From the NCBI RefSeq assembly GCF_000518765.1, contig NZ_JAEF01000016.1, positions 62,001 to 126,000 of the forward strand: a DNA stretch of 64,000 nt, given 5' to 3'. A program made the translations under genes and the position numbers. The notes beneath the pieces were generated by a model. That model saw only the letters and a program-made list of their open reading frames with translations. It was not told the origin of the DNA and made no database searches. Shown in pieces: positions 61,497 through 64,000 of the stretch. Every line of letters begins with the position of its first letter. The stretch's first letter is position 1. Source of the stretch: Ruminococcus flavefaciens ATCC 19208. Its GTDB lineage: Bacteria > Bacillota > Clostridia > Oscillospirales > Ruminococcaceae.

Positions 61497-62658
61497 TGTC
61501 CTCGCCTCCTATGCCTATAAAATTAACACTGTCAGTGCCATTTGCAATGCTTGTATAGATATTTTCAATGTCAGAGGCAGAAATGTTTCTTCCGCCCAGA
61601 CCACCGATGAAGTTATAGCCCTTAATGTCAATGCCTGCCTTTTTAAGTGCGGAGTTGACATTGGTGAAAACCGTACCCTCATTGCCGAAGCTGATGTCCT
61701 TTTCGAGAACTGCATAAGCCTTGACATTTCTCAGAACATCGGCAATTTCCTTGTTCGGGAAAGGTCTCATGTAACGTATGCGCACAACGCCTGCCTTTAC
61801 ACCCTGCTCGCGGAGCTTATCCGCAGTTTCGCGGCACAGTCCGGCGATACTTCCGAGGGTGACAATGATGTATTCAGCATCATCTGTGCGGTAATTCTCG
61901 GTAAGTCCGCTGTATTTTCTTCCGAATATGTCAGCGAATTCCTTTTCGGTCTCATTGATGACCTCAGCCGCCGAAAGAAGTCCCTTATGCTCCTTATACT
62001 TGAATATGTAGTTTGTATCAGGACCTGCTGAGAACGCCATATTCTTGGGGTTCTCGAAGTCTATGCGGTTGTCTGTCTCATATGGAGGCAGGAATTTGTC
62101 TGCCTGTTCATGTGTGGGAATGTCCACAGTCTCGTATGTATGTGTAAGTACGAAGCCGTCAAGATTTGCCATATATGGTGTCTGCACACGCTTATCCTCG
62201 GCTATCTTATAGCTCATCAGCGCGAGGTCGAGAGCCTCCTGTGCATTCTCGGCGTAGGACTGTATCCAGCCGCTGTCAAGCTGTGAAAGGCTGTCACGCT
62301 GGTCGCCGTAAATATTCCACGGGAGAGCTGTGGAACGGTCTGCGTTCATCATAACAATAGGGAAGCGTCCGCCTGACGCATAGTAAAGACATTCAGCCAT
62401 GTAGAGAAGTCCCTGTGATGAAGTCGCTGTAAATGCTCTTGCACCTGCGGCACTTGCTCCGATAGCACATGAAAGAGCTGAATGCTCAGACTCAACGTGT
62501 ACGTATTCAGCGTTGAGACTGCCGTCCTCCACCATTTCCGAAAGGCGTTCAACAACTATGGTCTGGGGAGTGATCGGGTAAGCCGAAATGACCTGCGGAC
62601 GTGCAAGGCGTATGCCTTCGGCAAATGCCTCGTTGCCTGATAAAAACTTTCTGCTCAT
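61486..62658 (-). CDS. porA: 2-oxoacid:ferredoxin oxidoreductase alpha subunit (Por/Vor type)
   Basis: 390 residues. FLSGNEAFAEGIRLARPQVI then SAYPITPQTIVVERL at the N-terminus and EYVHVESEHSALSCAIGASA in the first domain are signatures; GSIAGLCRETADKLREQG begins the C-terminal domain. The start overlaps the delta stop (ATGA). It is of a different branch from the Kor alpha at 16964, so the window encodes two distinct enzymes. Confidence 0.92.
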   Translation of the reverse strand: MSRKFLSGNEAFAEGIRLARPQVISAYPITPQTIVVERLSEMVEDGSLNAEYVHVESEHSALSCAIGASAAGARAFTATSSQGLLYMAECLYYASGGRFPIVMMNADRSTALPWNIYGDQRDSLSQLDSGWIQSYAENAQEALDLALMSYKIAEDKRVQTPYMANLDGFVLTHTYETVDIPTHEQADKFLPPYETDNRIDFENPKNMAFSAGPDTNYIFKYKEHKGLLSAAEVINETEKEFADIFGRKYSGLTENYRTDDAEYIIVTLGSIAGLCRETADKLREQGVKAGVVRIRYMRPFPNKEIADVLRNVKAYAVLEKDISFGNEGTVFTNVNSALKKAGIDIKGYNFIGGLGGRNISASDIENIYTSIANGTDSVNFIGIGGEDNGK

Positions 62659-62948
62659 TTGCGCTCCGCCTCCATTTCAATTGCCTTTATTTTACAGATC
62701 TTAGCACATATTCCGCAGCCCTTGCAGAAGTCGTAGTCAATGGCTGCCTTGCCGTCTTTTATTGATATAACGCCGTCGGGACAGTAGAGATAACACTGTT
62801 CACAGCCCACACATTTTACACCGTTTATAACGGGTCTGATACTTCTCCAGCCGCTGTTTACAGTGGTGAGATAGCCTGCCTCAAAGGACGTATTCTCGGG
62901 AACTTCGCTGAACGAGAAGTCCTTTTTTTCTCTTACGTAAGGTCTCAT
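62655..62948 (-). CDS. porD: Ferredoxin-like delta subunit of the Por/Vor enzyme
   Basis: 97 residues with two [4Fe-4S] motifs, CVGCEQCYLYCP and CKGCGICAKICK, after an N-terminal extension (FEAGYLTTVNSGWRSIRPVI) typical of PorD. Overlaps neighbours by four bases on each side. Confidence 0.92.
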   Translation of the reverse strand: MRPYVREKKDFSFSEVPENTSFEAGYLTTVNSGWRSIRPVINGVKCVGCEQCYLYCPDGVISIKDGKAAIDYDFCKGCGICAKICKIKAIEMEAERK

Positions 62949-63460
62949 TCTGCCACCTCCTGCACAGCTTTAAGGAGTGCGCTGATGTTGCGCTCCTGTA
63001 TTTTCGCAGGCATATAGCCCTTGATAGCTTTAACAGCTTCATCTGATGTGACAACTCCCGAAAGTCCCACTAAAAGTCCGAACATCACGGTATTCGCAGT
63101 CGGGAGTCTGAACTCAGCCGCAATGCTGTCAGCGTCAAATGTGAGAGCAACGTCTATAGTGTTTTTCGAGTTCACTATTATCTTTCCTGTGGGCTTCAGA
63201 AGTCCCTGAAGCTGCGGACTGTACAGCGTATCGTCGATTATAACGATATAGTCAGCCTTTTCGGTCTGGCTTCTGTCAACTACAGGTTTGGTATCAAGCT
63301 TTGTGAAAGCTCTTACAGGTGCGCCTCGCCTCTCAGGTCCGAATGAGGGAAAAGCAAGTGCGTACTTATTATCATCATCTATGGTATAGGCTGCTCCGAG
63401 GAGCTTTGCGGCAGTGAATGCACCCTGTCCGCCTCGTCCGAGCCATAATACTTCTGTCAT
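62945..63460 (-). CDS. porG: Gamma subunit of the Por/Vor enzyme
   Basis: 171 residues: VLWLGRGGQGAFTAAKLLG and FPSFGPERRGAPVRAFTKLD are the gamma signatures. First gene of the operon, with GATAGGAGAAC before the start. Order gamma-delta-alpha-beta is that of the ancestral four-subunit pyruvate and 2-oxoisovalerate enzymes. Confidence 0.92.
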   Translation of the reverse strand: MTEVLWLGRGGQGAFTAAKLLGAAYTIDDDNKYALAFPSFGPERRGAPVRAFTKLDTKPVVDRSQTEKADYIVIIDDTLYSPQLQGLLKPTGKIIVNSKNTIDVALTFDADSIAAEFRLPTANTVMFGLLVGLSGVVTSDEAVKAIKGYMPAKIQERNISALLKAVQEVAE

Positions 63461-63491
63461 AGCAGTTCTCCTATCATTTTAGTATGTTTTA

Positions 63492-63529
63492 ATTATATAC
63501 CTCTCCGCATATTCTGTCCAATACAGGAC
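63492..63529 (-). promoter_or_regulatory. por operon promoter with GTCC/GGAC inverted repeat over the -35
   Basis: Minus strand TTGGAC (63521-63516), 18 bases, TATAAT (63497-63492). Plus strand GTCC (63516-63519) and GGAC (63526-63529) frame the -35. Around them CTCCGCATA (63502-63510, as CTCCGCATA on the plus strand) and TATGCGGAG (63533-63541) make a second, outer inverted repeat of nine bases. Confidence 0.65.
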
Positions 63530-63549
63530 TTCTATGCGGAGCTATAGGC

Positions 63550-63999
63550 TCAGTCTATATGAAGATAGGCTTTTATCTCGCGGATATATATTTCCGCCAT
63601 TTCGCTGAGAATAACGTTTTTCAGCGTGATATAGCCGATCTCCATTACCTCGTCGGACTCGTCCTCAAAAGGCACAGCGATATAATCATCGCCGTTGAGT
63701 TCCTCGCAGATAATGCCCGAGCACAGCGTATAGCCGCCCAGACCTATCATCAGATTCAGCATTGTAGCACGGTCGTTAGCCTTGATAGTGCGCTGATAGT
63801 CAGCTGTGCTGAGCAGTTCCTCAGCCAGATAGAATGTACTGTTGTCGCCCTGCTCAAAGGAAAGACATGGATAGTCCGCAAGCTGCTCAAAGGTTATCTT
63901 CTTCTCCTTAGCGAGTGGGTGACCTTTCCAGAGGTAAACAAAGGGACTGCACTTGGTAAGCGTATGGAACTCCAGACCGTTGGAGTGGAGCAGCTTTGT
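63550..63999 (-). CDS. LysR-type regulator, C-terminal part (5' end beyond window)
   Basis: The frame is open from the right edge to TAA at 63550 (149 residues seen). It reads as the effector-binding half: FVYLWKGHPLAKEKKITFEQ (start of the second subdomain), LADYPCLSFEQGDNSTFY, then IKANDRATMLNLMIGLGGYT and a short C-terminal helix. KAND-x-ATM-x-N-x-I/L-G-x-G-x-T is typical of CysL/LysR_substrate proteins. The DNA-binding domain is outside the window. It lies 90 bases upstream of the por operon on the same strand and is a likely regulator of it and of paaK. Confidence 0.85.
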   Translation of the reverse strand, partial: TKLLHSNGLEFHTLTKCSPFVYLWKGHPLAKEKKITFEQLADYPCLSFEQGDNSTFYLAEELLSTADYQRTIKANDRATMLNLMIGLGGYTLCSGIICEELNGDDYIAVPFEDESDEVMEIGYITLKNVILSEMAEIYIREIKAYLHID

Positions 64000-64000
64000 T

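Overview
The window looks like chromosome from a cellulolytic Ruminococcus or a close relative (Bacillota, Clostridia, Oscillospiraceae). Evidence: a GH74 xyloglucanase and a leucine-rich-repeat protein that both end in type I dockerins (cellulosome-type attachment modules), a GH94 cellobiose phosphorylase, FabK in place of FabI, two ferredoxin-linked 2-oxoacid oxidoreductases, LuxS, and heavy use of ATA isoleucine codons. The genus call is inference; no 16S rRNA gene is present.

Layout. 1-13.04 kb: a nearly complete type II fatty-acid synthesis locus. fabD-aroE-GNAT-esterase runs leftward and fabH-fabK-(small ORF)-fabG-fabF-accB-(two membrane paralogues)-fabZ-accC-accD-accA-acpP runs rightward from one divergent promoter region that holds a perfect 11-bp inverted repeat. 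13.2-15.8 kb: an ECF sigma factor and a membrane protein with a duplicated outer domain. 15.9-19.4 kb: a P-loop ATPase followed by a ferredoxin and the three subunits of a 2-oxoacid:ferredoxin oxidoreductase. 19.4-25.2 kb: membrane proteins, a TPM-domain/zinc-ribbon pair, citrate synthase and an aldose epimerase-like protein. 25.2-27.1 kb: repeat-rich DNA, then a three-operator HTH/membrane-protein module. 27.2-29.7 kb: cellobiose phosphorylase. 29.9-35.5 kb: a zinc-ribbon/XRE pair, a lipoprotein, an ECF-transporter S component, azlCD behind a tiny branched-chain-rich leader ORF, and a LytS-type two-component system.

35.75-41.1 kb: a structured non-coding RNA candidate with its own promoter and terminator, then the two dockerin proteins, whose 3' ends are near-identical copies. 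41.15-48.15 kb: a compact phage-derived head and packaging cluster (terminase, portal, capsid, protease, connector, a few tail or baseplate genes) without integrase, tape measure or lysis genes. 48.5-59 kb: housekeeping genes (ispD, dcd, a Nudix hydrolase, luxS with an aminotransferase), proteases, a GGDEF protein and lipoproteins. 59-64 kb: phenylacetate-CoA ligase, a four-subunit 2-oxoacid:ferredoxin oxidoreductase and the end of a LysR regulator. The ligase and oxidoreductase promoters share the same unusual architecture.

How it fits together: plant-polymer attack (GH74, dockerins), phosphorolysis of cellobiose, ferredoxin-coupled 2-oxoacid chemistry (glutamate precursors via citrate synthase and the Kor-type enzyme; possibly reductive carboxylation of acyl- or aryl-acetates via the ligase and Por-type enzyme), and lipid synthesis. 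Palindromic repeats that all contain GGGACG/CGTCCC arms sit in at least nine intergenic gaps, one of them inside the phage cluster. I saw no tRNA, rRNA, CRISPR array or complete insertion sequence.
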